Counted from the first letter of the stretch, positions 7,691 through 17,149 are shown. The stretch is DNA of 64,000 nt from Chitinophaga filiformis (GCF_023100805.1 NZ_CP095855.1:7915001-7979000), one strand, 5' to 3'. Numbers and translations: made by a program. Notes: a model not told the origin generated them from the letters alone.

Positions 7691-10090
7691 TTAGTTTCTA
7701 ATTGGTTTCCCTGTTTTGATCACGCTTTGCAGCCTTTCCAGTGTTTTACGCTCTCCTGCCAGGCTGAGGAAGGCTTCCCTTTCCAGGTCCAGCAAGTATT
7801 GTTCGCTTACCAGAGACGCTTCTGACAGATCGCCTCCGCTCATCACATACGCAAGCTTACCGGCAATCTTTGCATCATGATCTGAAATATAATTGGAGAA
7901 CCGCATGCTATGAATACCTGTCAGCATCATACCGAGGGCGGTGCGGCCCAATACTTTTACGTCTTTTCTTTCCACCGGACGGGTATACCCTTCTTCCGCC
8001 ATTTGCAGGATGCTGCGTTTGGCGTCGGCTATCAGGCGGCTTTGGTTCAGGGTGATCTCGTCATGCCCTTTCCGCAATATGCCCAGGTCGAATGCCTCAT
8101 GCGCAGAGGTACTTACTTTTGCCATAGCGATGGTCATAAACCTGTCTTTCAGCGGCTCTTCTTCTATGCGGCCCTCTTTGAACTCATCGCTGGCGCGCAA
8201 TGCCATTTCTTTGGTGCCGCCACCGCCGGGTATCAGACCAACACCCAGTTCTACCAGTCCGATATAGGACTCTGCAGCGGCCTGCACTTTGTCGGCATGT
8301 AAACACATCTCGCATCCGCCGCCCAATGTCAGCGCGTGAGGAGCCACTATTACCGGGATGGAAGAATAACGGAGGCGCATGGTCGTCTTCTGGAACATCC
8401 GCACTGCCATGTCCAGTTCATCATATTCCTGTTCTGCAGCAAACATGAAGATCATGCCCACATTGGCCCCTGCAGAAAAGTTTGCACCTTCATTGGCGAG
8501 GATCAGTCCGCGGAAATCTTTCTCTGCCCTGTCAATCGCTTTATTCACACCCTCCAGCACCTCACCACCGATGGTATTCATTTTTGTTTTCCAGTCGAGC
8601 GTCACCACTCCATCGCCAATATCATACAGGTTGCAGGCACTGTTCTTCCAGACAACATTACCGGAAAGATTTTCCAGGATAATGAATGTATCTGCTCCCG
8701 GCAGCAGTTTAAAGACATGCGTCTTAACGTCATAATAATACCGTTTGCCATTCTCTACTTTGTAGAAACTTTTAACGCCCTTTTCCAGCATCTCCTTCAC
8801 CCATGGCGCCACGGTCAATCCCTTAGCCTCAATGGCTTTGATCCCCTTCTCCACACCCAGTACGTCCCATGATTCAAAAGGTCCTATTTCCCAGCCAAAA
8901 CCCGCCTTCATAGCATCATCCACTTTGTAGATATCATCTGCTATTTCCGGTATACGGTGGGAGATATAAGAGAAAAGATGTGCATGGAACTGCTGATAGA
9001 ACTCCCCTGCTTTATCGGTGGCATTGTACAGGGCTTTCAACCGCTGCTTCAGATCTTCCACCTGTTTGGCGGCTTCGACACTGGCAAATTTGGATTTCTG
9101 CCGCGGCCCATATTCCATGGTTTCCAGGTTCAGCGTCAGGATCTCCTTCCCGCCTTCTCCCTTTGTCTTTTTATAGAAACCCTGGCCGGTTTTATCGCCC
9201 AGCCATTTATTTTCCACCACTTTCTGGAGGAATGGAGGGATCACGAAAATATCTCTGGCTTCGTCCTGCGGACAATTATCAGCTACGCCTTTTGCCACTT
9301 TTACCAGCGTATCAATACCCACTACATCGGCCGTACGGAAAGTGGCCGACTTAGGTCTACCTATTACCGGCCCTGTCAGCGTGTCTATCTCATCGATATT
9401 CAGCTTCATTTCCTGCATGATGTGGAAGATGGCCATAATGGAATACACCCCTACCCTGTTGGCAATAAATGCCGGGGTATCCTTACAAAGCACTGTTGTT
9501 TTACCCAGGTAGAGATCCCCATAGTTCATCAGGAAGTCCACTATTTCCGGGTCGGTATATGGCGTTGGAATTATTTCCAGTAAACGCAGATAACGGGGTG
9601 GGTTAAAGAAGTGCGTGCCACAGAAATGTTTCTTAAAGTCATCACTACGCCCTTCTGCCATCAGATGGATGGGAATACCTGATGTATTGGAGGTGATCAG
9701 CGTACCGGGTTTACGGTATTTTTCTACCTCTGTGAAGACTGATTTCTTGATATCCAGGTTTTCCACAACTACTTCAATGATCCAGTCATAGTTGGCAACC
9801 TCTTTCATATCATCCGTAAAGTTCCCCGTACGGATCAGCTTTACAACATCCTTCTGATATACGGGAGAAGGATTTGCTTTCAGGGCAGACTGCAATGCTT
9901 CGTTTACGATACGGTTCTTTACCGCTTTACTGTCCAGCGACAGTCCTTTAGCTTTTTCTGCATCAGTTAACTCTTTAGGGGCAATATCCAGTAACAACAC
10001 CTGTACTCCTACTCCTGCAAAATGAGCTGCTATACGTGAACCCATTACTCCTGAACCTAAAACGGCCACCTTATTGATGTGTCTTTTCAT
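7691..10090 (-). CDS. Two-domain 3-hydroxyacyl-CoA dehydrogenase / enoyl-CoA hydratase (FadN/FadB-like)
   Basis: 799 aa. The N-terminal half is an NAD-binding hydroxyacyl-CoA dehydrogenase: GSGVMG at 12-17, TSNTSGIPI, HFCGTHFFNPPRY, IGRPKSATFRTADVVGID. The C-terminal half is a crotonase-fold domain (LILANEGANFSAG; LTLGGGCEMCLHAD, with the catalytic-type Glu after GGGC; VELGVGLIPGGGGTKEM). The order (dehydrogenase first) matches FadN rather than E. coli FadB. It carries out the hydration and dehydrogenation steps of fatty acid beta-oxidation. The thiolase needed for the last step is not adjacent but lies 52 kb away at 61776-62951, and no acyl-CoA dehydrogenase is in the window. Confidence 0.93.
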   Translation of the reverse strand: MKRHINKVAVLGSGVMGSRIAAHFAGVGVQVLLLDIAPKELTDAEKAKGLSLDSKAVKNRIVNEALQSALKANPSPVYQKDVVKLIRTGNFTDDMKEVANYDWIIEVVVENLDIKKSVFTEVEKYRKPGTLITSNTSGIPIHLMAEGRSDDFKKHFCGTHFFNPPRYLRLLEIIPTPYTDPEIVDFLMNYGDLYLGKTTVLCKDTPAFIANRVGVYSIMAIFHIMQEMKLNIDEIDTLTGPVIGRPKSATFRTADVVGIDTLVKVAKGVADNCPQDEARDIFVIPPFLQKVVENKWLGDKTGQGFYKKTKGEGGKEILTLNLETMEYGPRQKSKFASVEAAKQVEDLKQRLKALYNATDKAGEFYQQFHAHLFSYISHRIPEIADDIYKVDDAMKAGFGWEIGPFESWDVLGVEKGIKAIEAKGLTVAPWVKEMLEKGVKSFYKVENGKRYYYDVKTHVFKLLPGADTFIILENLSGNVVWKNSACNLYDIGDGVVTLDWKTKMNTIGGEVLEGVNKAIDRAEKDFRGLILANEGANFSAGANVGMIFMFAAEQEYDELDMAVRMFQKTTMRLRYSSIPVIVAPHALTLGGGCEMCLHADKVQAAAESYIGLVELGVGLIPGGGGTKEMALRASDEFKEGRIEEEPLKDRFMTIAMAKVSTSAHEAFDLGILRKGHDEITLNQSRLIADAKRSILQMAEEGYTRPVERKDVKVLGRTALGMMLTGIHSMRFSNYISDHDAKIAGKLAYVMSGGDLSEASLVSEQYLLDLEREAFLSLAGERKTLERLQSVIKTGKPIRN

Positions 10091-10189
10091 AGAACGCGTT
10101 TTATAAGCTACAAGCGCTGAGGCATTGTAGTGAGTCTTTTCGTTAATATCGATAAATGAATATATGATTTTTTAGGAGACTTGAGGCAA

Positions 10190-10237
10190 AAGGAAGAAAA
10201 AAACGAACAGGCCGTCCCCATACCGGAGACGGCCTGT
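10190..10237 (-). terminator. Intrinsic terminator of the PepSY gene
   Basis: Perfect 10-bp stem ACAGGCCGTC (10207-10216) / GACGGCCTGT (10228-10237). An A-rich left flank reads as a U-tract on the minus strand. It lies 24 bp after the PepSY gene stop. Confidence 0.8.
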
Positions 10238-10261
10238 GAAACAATATACCGGTGTACTTAC

Positions 10262-11488
10262 TTAAACTGCCTGAAATGCCTTCGCTGTCTGCTGGTGTTT
10301 GCCAACACTTTTCTTCCCTTTCTTTTTACGTCCCAGCCATACGAGGAACCCGGTAACAGGCAGGCTGGCACCGATCAGGGCGCCAAAGAAGGCCAGGATC
10401 CTGCCGGGTAAGCCCAGTATGGAACCCACGTGAATGTCATAGTTCATTTTACGCAGCTTAGTTCCAAAACCAGCCTCCTGGAAACTGATCCCGAATACTT
10501 TATCGCCCTGCAGCTGCTGTCCTGTATGCTGGTCAAACGCGTAACTCCTGTTGTTATAGAACTTTCCGGCTGTCGGATAGATCGTAATATTAATAGCAGA
10601 TGCCGGTTTTGATGTATCCGCAAAAGTGTAATAAAATCCTTCTGCTTCCGGATGTTTACTGAGTACTTTTCCCCATACAAGGTCCATTGCCTGTTCAGGT
10701 GTATACAACTTCCCTATCTGCAGGGAGTCTGACTGTGGCCGTTTGAAATCCGGCAGTGTTTGTCCGCCGGAAGTAACCCAATACAAACCTTTACTGTACC
10801 ATTTGATACCATATACCATTCCGGTCAGCGCCATGGCCAGTACAACCAGCAAAGAATAAAAGCCCAGCACATTATGCAGGTCATAATTTACCCTTTTGAA
10901 AGAGGCCTTCCACTTGATCTTAAAGCTCTGGTCGCGCATGGCTTTCGTCCATTTCTGCGGCCACCACAATACCATTCCTGTAATGAGGATGATCACAAAA
11001 GTGAAGGTGCTGTAATTCACAACCGGACGGCCTATTTCTGCAGGCATCCACAGAAAGCGGTGGCCATTCAGTATAAAACGGAAGAAATCTGTCTCTCCGG
11101 GTTTATGCTCTTTTATGCTGATCACCTCGCCTGTGTAGGGATTCAGTCGCATTACGGTATTGCCTTTACGACCTTCTCCCAGGCTCAGATAAATGGCGCT
11201 GCCCTGCTGATAGGTAACATAAGCCGCTCTTTTACCCGGATAGTTTGCAGCGGCTATTTCCTTCACCTGTGAAGGTGTAATCACCGGCTTATCCTGACGG
11301 GTAACGATTGTTTCCGGTTCTGTTAACATCGTGATCTCATCATGAAACACCCATATGCAGGCTGTTACACATACAATGAGCATTACGATACCAGTGATCA
11401 GCCCCAGCCACAGGTGCAGCCAGGCAGATATGCGGTAGAAAAGGCTGCGTTTCTTTTTCACAGCAGGTTTTCGGGAGAAGAAATTCAT
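10262..11488 (-). CDS. PepSY-associated transmembrane protein (PiuB-like)
   Basis: 408 aa from the ATG at 11488 (MNFFSRKPAV). A TTG 27 nt upstream would also keep frame, but ATG is preferred. The layout is a basic N-terminus, first helix LITGIVMLIVCVTACIW at about 30-50, a large periplasmic part with a PepSY-like segment (PSQVKEIAAANYPGK), further helices near FVIILITGMVLWW, LGFYSLLVVLAMALTGMV and ILAFFGALIGASLPVTGFLVW, and a Lys-rich tail. This PepSY_TM layout is found in iron-regulated uptake loci, often near TonB receptors, and members are proposed to reduce ferric siderophores. No iron gene is adjacent here. Confidence 0.85.
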   Translation of the reverse strand: MNFFSRKPAVKKKRSLFYRISAWLHLWLGLITGIVMLIVCVTACIWVFHDEITMLTEPETIVTRQDKPVITPSQVKEIAAANYPGKRAAYVTYQQGSAIYLSLGEGRKGNTVMRLNPYTGEVISIKEHKPGETDFFRFILNGHRFLWMPAEIGRPVVNYSTFTFVIILITGMVLWWPQKWTKAMRDQSFKIKWKASFKRVNYDLHNVLGFYSLLVVLAMALTGMVYGIKWYSKGLYWVTSGGQTLPDFKRPQSDSLQIGKLYTPEQAMDLVWGKVLSKHPEAEGFYYTFADTSKPASAINITIYPTAGKFYNNRSYAFDQHTGQQLQGDKVFGISFQEAGFGTKLRKMNYDIHVGSILGLPGRILAFFGALIGASLPVTGFLVWLGRKKKGKKSVGKHQQTAKAFQAV

Positions 11489-11552
11489 GTTGACGGTATT
11501 GAATATCTGGTCCAATAGATGGACCGGCGCGCTGATAGTTGATAGAACAGGG

Positions 11553-11560
11553 CAAAAATA
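11553..11560 (-). promoter_or_regulatory. TAnnTTTG -7 element (TATTTTTG) for the PepSY gene
   Basis: Minus-strand match about 65 nt upstream of the chosen ATG at 11488. Confidence 0.45.
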
Positions 11561-11754
11561 CCTGCTTGTTGTACAAAAGGTTTACGCAATCGGGAAATAA
11601 TAATGGAAGAAAAAAGATCGGATTTGAGCAGGAGAAATACAGAAGGAGATTTGTTCATTTTCTGAATGCAATCAGATATTATTCAGTTCATTCATTTACG
11701 TCGTAATTTTTATTAGCAGATCGATTTCTGATAATTTCACATAAAACATATTTT

Positions 11755-12027
11755 ATGAATACTTTAATAGAAAACGAAAAGCAAATTATTTTAGATTATT
11801 TCGAGGCATCATCCAATGACTATTGGAAAACTTTACGGGAAATATCTGCTGCCACAAATGTCAGGCTTGAAGATGTGATAGAAATTGTATTTACCACAAA
11901 AGATTTTGTGGAATCGTATTACAGACACAAGAATGGAGAGCCTGTATTCACGCCCCGCAAAGTGTATGAAAAAAGAACTTCCTTTTGGTTAAAATTATTA
12001 GCAGCTTTTTGCGATAGAATAATTTAA
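11755..12027 (+). CDS. Hypothetical protein with possible winged-helix fold
   Basis: 90 aa from an ATG. It is clearly more AT-rich than its neighbours. The middle (TLREISAATNVRLEDVIEIV, followed by a short basic/aromatic stretch and NGEPVFTPRKVYEK) reads like a helix-turn-helix plus beta-wing, then a hydrophobic C-terminal helix (FWLKLLAAF). I recognise no named family. It is followed 12 bp later by a second AT-rich gene on the same strand, so the two look like one acquired unit. A regulator or toxin/antitoxin-type role is speculation. Confidence 0.6.
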   Translation: MNTLIENEKQIILDYFEASSNDYWKTLREISAATNVRLEDVIEIVFTTKDFVESYYRHKNGEPVFTPRKVYEKRTSFWLKLLAAFCDRII

Positions 12028-12039
12028 GGTAATCCTCAT

Positions 12040-12354
12040 ATGGCCTTTTTACAATCTCCAATTTATTGCTGTATGTTGGGGGCAATTGCAGTACAACTGC
12101 TTAAAATTATAGAATCTTCAAAATCACCAACATATCGCAAGCTAAACTATAAATCACTTGAACTTTATTCATCAGCAATTGCATCTATCGTTATAGCTAT
12201 AATTGTTGGATATATTTATTTTGATGACGTACATACTTATAATCGCATAGTGTACTTTCATACAGGAGCATCATCACCAATGCTGGTTAGAACTATATCA
12301 AGGAGGCTACCAACTGTAGTAAATGATAAGACTAAAAGGATGAAAGTATCATAG
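12040..12354 (+). CDS. Hypothetical small membrane protein
   Basis: 104 aa from an ATG, 12 bp after the preceding AT-rich gene. A hydrophobic segment lies at about 5-24 (YCCMLGAIAVQLLKII) and a second at about 48-67 (SAIASIVIAIIVGYIYF). Between them is a basic linker, and the tail contains HTGASSPMLVRTISRR. Two helices and a basic tail would fit a holin-like or membrane effector protein, but no family is recognised. It ends just before a bidirectional terminator. Confidence 0.55.
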   Translation: MAFLQSPIYCCMLGAIAVQLLKIIESSKSPTYRKLNYKSLELYSSAIASIVIAIIVGYIYFDDVHTYNRIVYFHTGASSPMLVRTISRRLPTVVNDKTKRMKVS

Positions 12355-12374
12355 TATATCCTGATACCTAAATT

Positions 12375-12410
12375 AAAAGCCCTCCAGCGTATACGCGCTG
12401 AAGGGCTTTT
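12375..12410. terminator. Bidirectional intrinsic terminator
   Basis: Stem AAAAGCCCTcCAGCG / CGCTGaAGGGCTTTT around a short loop, with A and T runs on the two sides. It separates the convergent AT-rich pair and metG. Confidence 0.85.
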
Positions 12411-12427
12411 ATATCTCTAAAAACTAA

Positions 12428-14494
12428 CTATCTCACTTCACTACCTGCGTCCACTGCAGCATCCGGATTCACGAACACCAGCTTTCCCGCAGCATTCTCC
12501 GCCATCAGGATCATTCCCTGGCTTTCAATACCACGCATTTTCCTCGGCGCCAGGTTAGCCACCAGCGTCACTTGTTTACCCACCACTTCTTCCGGTGCGA
12601 AATGCGCTGCAATGCCCGATACAACAGTACGTTTCTCAGTACCAATATCCACCAGCAGTTTTAACAGCTTATCTGCCTTAGGTACTTTCTCTGCTTCCAG
12701 GATCGTACCTACACGCAGGTCCAGCTTAGCGAAATCTTCAAACTGGATCTCTTCCTTCACTTCTTTCGCCGCAGGCGCTGCTTCAGCAGCGGGAGCTGCA
12801 GGCTTGATCAAACCGGCATGCAGTTTTTCAATCTGCGCCTGTATTTTGGCGTCGTCAATTTTAGAAAACAGGTATTCCGGCGGACGCAGGGAATAACCCA
12901 CGCTTACCAGTTTCAGGCTGCCTGCATTCTCCCACTCCAGCATACGGTCCACCACTTTCAGCATATGGCAGATCTTTTTCGCGGTGAAAGGCAGGAACGG
13001 GTTCACCAGGATGGCCAGGTTAGCTGTTAACTGCAGGCAGAGATGCAGACAGTTGTCTATCAGTTTCTGATTTTCTTCCGCATTCTTTGCCAGTATCCAT
13101 GGCTCTTTCTCCTGCAGATACCTGTTACCCTGGCGGGATACTTCAATCACTTCTGCCAGTGCTTCACGGAGACGGAAGTTTTCAATAGAATCTTCTATCT
13201 TTTGTTTTGAAGCCAGTAAGTTGGTCAATACTGCATCGTCTTTTTCGTCCTTTACTTCGGGATGGAAAGCAGGTACCTTACCGCCACACAGTTTATGCAT
13301 CAATACCATGGTACGGTGCACAAAATTGCTGAAGATATCCACCAGCTCACTGTTATTACGCTGCTGGAAGTCTTTCCAGGTAAAGTCATTATCCTTGGTT
13401 TCGGGAGCGGTGCTGGTCAGCACATAACGCAGTACATCCTGCTGATCAGGGAAATCCTTTACGTAATCGTGTACCCATACTGCCCAGTTACGGGAAGTGG
13501 ACACCTTCTCACCCTCAATGTTCAGGAACTCATTGGCCGGTACATTGTCTGGCAGTACGAAGCCGCCATGTGCCTTGAGCATTGCCGGGAAAATGATACA
13601 GTGGAACACGATATTATCTTTACCGATAAAGTGTACCAGCTTGGTATCTTCTTTACACCAGTAATCGGCCCAGTTGTCGGTCAGCTCCTTTGTGGCCGAG
13701 ATGTACCCTATAGGCGCATCGAACCAAACATATAATACTTTCCCTTCCGCGTCCGGCAATGGCACTTTAATGCCCCAGTTGCTGTCGCGGGTCATCGCCC
13801 TGCTTTGCAGGCCACTATCCAGCCAGCTTTTACACTGACCGTATACGTTATTTTTCCACTCTTTATGACCTTCCAGGATCCACTCCTTCAGGAATGGCTC
13901 ATAGTTCTGTAAAGGCATATACCAGTGCTTTGTCTGTTTCTTGACAGGTACAGCATTACTGAGGGTGGAACGCGGGTTGATCAGCTCATCGGGGCTGAGG
14001 GAAGACCCGCATTTCTCACACTGGTCGCCATATGCATTCGGGTTGCCACATTTAGGGCAGGTACCGGTAATGTAACGGTCCGCCAGGAATACACCGGCAG
14101 TTTCATCGAAAAACTGCTCAGTCACTTTTTCTTCAAACAGTCCTTTGTCGTACATGGTTTTGAAGAAAGCCGCTGAGGTTTCATGATGAATCTGTTTAGT
14201 GGTACGGGAAAAAACATCGAAAGAGATACCCATGTCTGTAAAGCTGTCATAGATGATCTTATGATATTTATCCACAATATCCTGAGGAGTCACCCCTTCC
14301 TTCATCGCTTTGATGGTAATAGGCACTCCATGTTCGTCTGTTCCTCCTACAAACTTTACATCCGCCTTTTTAGCGCGCAGGTAGCGCACGTAAATGTCGG
14401 CGGGAATATAACAGCCTGCCAGGTGGCCGATGTGGACCGGTCCATTGGCATAAGGCAATGCCGCTGTTATTAGATATCTGTTAAATTTTCCCAT
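12428..14494 (-). CDS. metG: Methionyl-tRNA synthetase with C-terminal tRNA-binding domain
   Basis: 688 aa. HIGH-type motif in PYANGPVHIGHLAG (residues 15-28), a zinc knuckle CPKCGNPNAYGDQCEKCG, KMSKS-type motif KVSTS, and a C-terminal EMAP/Trbp111-like domain beginning FEDFAKLDLRVGTILEAEKV after an Ala/Glu-rich linker. It charges tRNA-Met with methionine in the cytoplasm; the C-terminal domain aids dimerisation and tRNA binding. It has its own promoter element about 115 nt upstream, so the mRNA has a leader of roughly 105 nt in which I see no known riboswitch. Confidence 0.97.
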   Translation of the reverse strand: MGKFNRYLITAALPYANGPVHIGHLAGCYIPADIYVRYLRAKKADVKFVGGTDEHGVPITIKAMKEGVTPQDIVDKYHKIIYDSFTDMGISFDVFSRTTKQIHHETSAAFFKTMYDKGLFEEKVTEQFFDETAGVFLADRYITGTCPKCGNPNAYGDQCEKCGSSLSPDELINPRSTLSNAVPVKKQTKHWYMPLQNYEPFLKEWILEGHKEWKNNVYGQCKSWLDSGLQSRAMTRDSNWGIKVPLPDAEGKVLYVWFDAPIGYISATKELTDNWADYWCKEDTKLVHFIGKDNIVFHCIIFPAMLKAHGGFVLPDNVPANEFLNIEGEKVSTSRNWAVWVHDYVKDFPDQQDVLRYVLTSTAPETKDNDFTWKDFQQRNNSELVDIFSNFVHRTMVLMHKLCGGKVPAFHPEVKDEKDDAVLTNLLASKQKIEDSIENFRLREALAEVIEVSRQGNRYLQEKEPWILAKNAEENQKLIDNCLHLCLQLTANLAILVNPFLPFTAKKICHMLKVVDRMLEWENAGSLKLVSVGYSLRPPEYLFSKIDDAKIQAQIEKLHAGLIKPAAPAAEAAPAAKEVKEEIQFEDFAKLDLRVGTILEAEKVPKADKLLKLLVDIGTEKRTVVSGIAAHFAPEEVVGKQVTLVANLAPRKMRGIESQGMILMAENAAGKLVFVNPDAAVDAGSEVR

Positions 14495-14608
14495 GTTCGC
14501 TTAAAGAATGCTTAAATAATCGAAATTCTGTTTTTGCTTTTGGAAGAGCGAAAAGTATTTATCAACTTAGCCCTGTCAGGGTTGGGATATTCGCCCCCAA
14601 ATAGTCAG

Positions 14609-14616
14609 CAAAGGTA
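14609..14616 (-). promoter_or_regulatory. TAnnTTTG -7 element (TACCTTTG) for metG
   Basis: Minus-strand match about 115 nt upstream of the metG ATG. Confidence 0.5.
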
Positions 14617-14632
14617 ATTAAAGCATAGAACA

Positions 14633-15544
14633 ATGAGAATTCCGCCGTACCTCAAAAAAGGTGATCTTATAGGCATCACCTGCAGTAGTAGCAAAATGGA
14701 CCAGCAGGCAGCAGAATATGCCGCTGGAGTGATCAGTTCCTGGGGTTACCAGGTACACCTGGGCATTACGGTAGGCACCAGTTTCCATAATTTTTCCGCT
14801 CCGGATGAGCTGCGGCTGGAAGAGCTGCAGGACATGCTGGATGATCCTGATATTAAGGCCATCATTTTTGGCCGTGGTGGTTATGGCATGGTGTGCATAC
14901 TGGACGACCTGGATTTTAAGAAGTTCCGCAAGCATCCGAAATGGATATGCGGCTACAGCGATATTACCGTACTTCATACGCACATTCATCAGCAATACGG
15001 TATTCCGACCATTCACTCCATGATGTGCAGCGGTATCAGGCCTGACACAGCAGAAAATGAGTATGTGGAGAGCCTTCGCCTGGCACTCAAGGGCACACCT
15101 TACCGCTATGCCTGCGCACCGCACGACCTGAACCGGACCGGTAAAGCTACCGGTCAGCTCATTGGCGGAAACCTGTCCCTCCTGGCCAACCTTTCAGGTA
15201 CAGAGTCACAACCCGGCACCAAAGGAAAGATCCTTTTCCTGGAAGATATCAGCGAGTACCGGTATAACATTGACCGGATGATGTACAACCTGAAAAGGGC
15301 GGGCTGGCTGGATGATCTGGCCGGACTGATAGTTGGCTCATTTACAGACAGTAAGGAGACTGAAACGCCTTTTGGCCAGACCGAATATGAGATTATCAGG
15401 AATATTGTGCAGGATTACGATTATCCCGTTTGCTTCGGCTTCCCTGTGGGTCATACCAATGAGAACTATGCACTGAAAATAGGGTTAACGCACGAACTGC
15501 AGGTTACTGCCAGACAAAGCAGGTTACTGCAGCGCGATATCTAA
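14633..15544 (+). CDS. LD-carboxypeptidase (peptidase family S66)
   Basis: 303 aa. Starts PPYLKKGDLIGITCSSS. The catalytic Ser is S109 in CGYSDITVL; the catalytic Glu is probably in FLEDISEYRYNIDR and the His in FPVGHTNENYALKIG. GRGGYG at 80-85 is another family mark. S66 enzymes cleave the L,D bond releasing the terminal D-Ala from murein tetrapeptides (LdcA) and work in cytoplasmic peptidoglycan recycling; there is no signal peptide. Some relatives cleave acylated microcin C, a less likely alternative. The 3' end overlaps the convergent hydrolase gene by 21 bp. Confidence 0.92.
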   Translation: MRIPPYLKKGDLIGITCSSSKMDQQAAEYAAGVISSWGYQVHLGITVGTSFHNFSAPDELRLEELQDMLDDPDIKAIIFGRGGYGMVCILDDLDFKKFRKHPKWICGYSDITVLHTHIHQQYGIPTIHSMMCSGIRPDTAENEYVESLRLALKGTPYRYACAPHDLNRTGKATGQLIGGNLSLLANLSGTESQPGTKGKILFLEDISEYRYNIDRMMYNLKRAGWLDDLAGLIVGSFTDSKETETPFGQTEYEIIRNIVQDYDYPVCFGFPVGHTNENYALKIGLTHELQVTARQSRLLQRDI

Positions 15545-16327
15545 AGCTTTCGTGTATGCCGGATAATTATCCAGGTTACGATGATCGGCGCCCGGAACAG
15601 GAATGAACCTGTCTCCAGGCTTCAGCAGCTTTGCCAGTTTCTCGCCAGATGCCAGCGGTACAGTATGATCGTCCGTTCCATGTACGATCACAACCGGCGC
15701 TGCCACTTTGGGCAGATATTCGTCCGTAGGGAACTTATAATCCAGCATATACTGGTATGGATAGACGGGCGCCATCCGTGTTGCCAGATCGGCAATGTTG
15801 TAGTAAGGCGCTTCCAGCACCAGCCGCTTACAGTCCCTGATGGCGGCCAGCTGGGCAGCCACGCCTGTTCCCAAAGATCTTCCGAAGATGATGATACTAT
15901 CCGGCGGAAAGAATTTCCTGGCCACTTCATACATGTGTAAAGCGTTGGCATAAATGGTATTCTCTGTTAACGGACCTGTAGACTTACCGTAGCCGGGATA
16001 ATCCATCATCAGTACACTGTAACCACGCCTGATACACTGCTGTGCCTTACCTGCATATTTGGAGACGTTCCGGGCATTACCATGAAAATAGATCACCATG
16101 CCTTTGGGCGACGCAGCTTTGAACAATATAGCGCTCAGGGTTTCTTTCTCATTGATACGGATACGCATTTCCTCGAATGGTATATCGTATTTGAAAGCAT
16201 AATCTGCCGTCAGTGGTTCCGGATGGAAGATCAGCTTCTTTTGCAGAAAATACAATGCCACACCACCCAGCAGATAGATGGCCAGTATCCATGAAAGTAT
16301 GGGACGTAGCTTTAATTTACGGAGCAT
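15524..16327 (-). CDS. Membrane-anchored alpha/beta hydrolase (BEM46/YfhR-like)
   Basis: 267 aa. An N-terminal hydrophobic anchor (about 12-30) is followed by QKKLIFHPEPL, typical of the family. The oxyanion/HG motif is in VIYFHGNARN, nucleophile S151 in FGRSLGTG, the acid in VHGTDDHTVP and the His in PGADHRNLDN. The catalytic triad is complete. Substrate unknown; relatives are esterases or thioesterases at the membrane. The ThiF-like gene lies 9 bp upstream on the same strand, so the pair is probably co-transcribed. Confidence 0.88.
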   Translation of the reverse strand: MLRKLKLRPILSWILAIYLLGGVALYFLQKKLIFHPEPLTADYAFKYDIPFEEMRIRINEKETLSAILFKAASPKGMVIYFHGNARNVSKYAGKAQQCIRRGYSVLMMDYPGYGKSTGPLTENTIYANALHMYEVARKFFPPDSIIIFGRSLGTGVAAQLAAIRDCKRLVLEAPYYNIADLATRMAPVYPYQYMLDYKFPTDEYLPKVAAPVVIVHGTDDHTVPLASGEKLAKLLKPGDRFIPVPGADHRNLDNYPAYTKALDIALQ

Positions 16328-16336
16328 GCACCAGGT

Positions 16337-17149
16337 TTAATCTTCAATATCAGGTACGATTTCCAGGCCATAATCCTCTGCAGACAGCACACCATTCGCC
16401 CTTGTATCTGCCAGTATTGCGGCATTGGGTGTAAGCGTGCTTACTTCGTAGGTATTATGCAGGAAGTTCATACTATAGAACTTATTTGCCAGGCCATCGG
16501 GTACGCCGGCAATGAATTTCAGCACTTCATTCACTATCATCATCCCCGTAGCGCCATGTGTTACGCCAATAGCGCCGGCATCGAAATTACGATGATCATC
16601 AATCAGCTCCAGTGCGCAACGATAGGATGCTGCGGCATCTCCGCTGACAGGGGCAATATTAAAACCAGCCCACCAGGATACCCAGTTATGCACTTCACCG
16701 ATTACAAAAGGCTTCCCTTCCGAAATACATGCATCATTGATCACAAGATGTGTGGCAGCATGCTGTGAACAATCAATGACAAGATCCATGCCCTGCAGCA
16801 ATTGCTTTATATTGTCCGGTTTTACCTGTAACAGTAAGGGATAGTGTTTTGTAAAAGGATTGCTGGCCCACAGGCGGCTGGCCGCCATCTTCGCTTTATG
16901 TTTTCGTATATCCTGCATCAGGTAGAGTGGCTGCCTGTGCATATCTTCATCATTGATCACTCCATAATCGGCAATACCGATCACCCCAACACCACTGGCG
17001 CTGAGATACTGGATCACCGGCGATCCCAGTCCTCCGGCCCCCACTACCAATATACGTGTCTCTTTCAACTTCTCCTGCATTGCCACTCCCATACCGGGAA
17101 CAGCAATAGGATGCTTGAAATGCGCTAATTCTTTTTCAAGTAATGCCAT
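16337..17149 (-). CDS. ThiF/MoeB/HesA-family adenylyltransferase (E1-like) without a zinc site
   Basis: 270 aa. Nucleotide-binding GAGGLGS at 37-43, an adenylation region with NDEDMHRQPLY (the R-Q pair of the family), and DLVIDCSQHAAT. These proteins adenylate the C-terminal Gly-Gly of small ubiquitin-fold sulfur carriers (ThiS, MoaD). Only three cysteines are visible (DCSQ, DACISEG, YRCALEL), so the paired CxxC zinc site of canonical ThiF/MoeB is absent, and FDAGAIGV replaces the usual Cys-containing loop. No ThiS/MoaD-type gene is nearby. It precedes the alpha/beta hydrolase gene and lies 16 bp after the histidine kinase stop. Confidence 0.85.
   Translation of the reverse strand: MALLEKELAHFKHPIAVPGMGVAMQEKLKETRILVVGAGGLGSPVIQYLSASGVGVIGIADYGVINDEDMHRQPLYLMQDIRKHKAKMAASRLWASNPFTKHYPLLLQVKPDNIKQLLQGMDLVIDCSQHAATHLVINDACISEGKPFVIGEVHNWVSWWAGFNIAPVSGDAAASYRCALELIDDHRNFDAGAIGVTHGATGMMIVNEVLKFIAGVPDGLANKFYSMNFLHNTYEVSTLTPNAAILADTRANGVLSAEDYGLEIVPDIED

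Noticed and set aside
14495..14608. metG leader as a T-box or riboswitch
   Set aside because: No T-box core sequence or recognisable aptamer, and T-boxes are not expected in this phylum.
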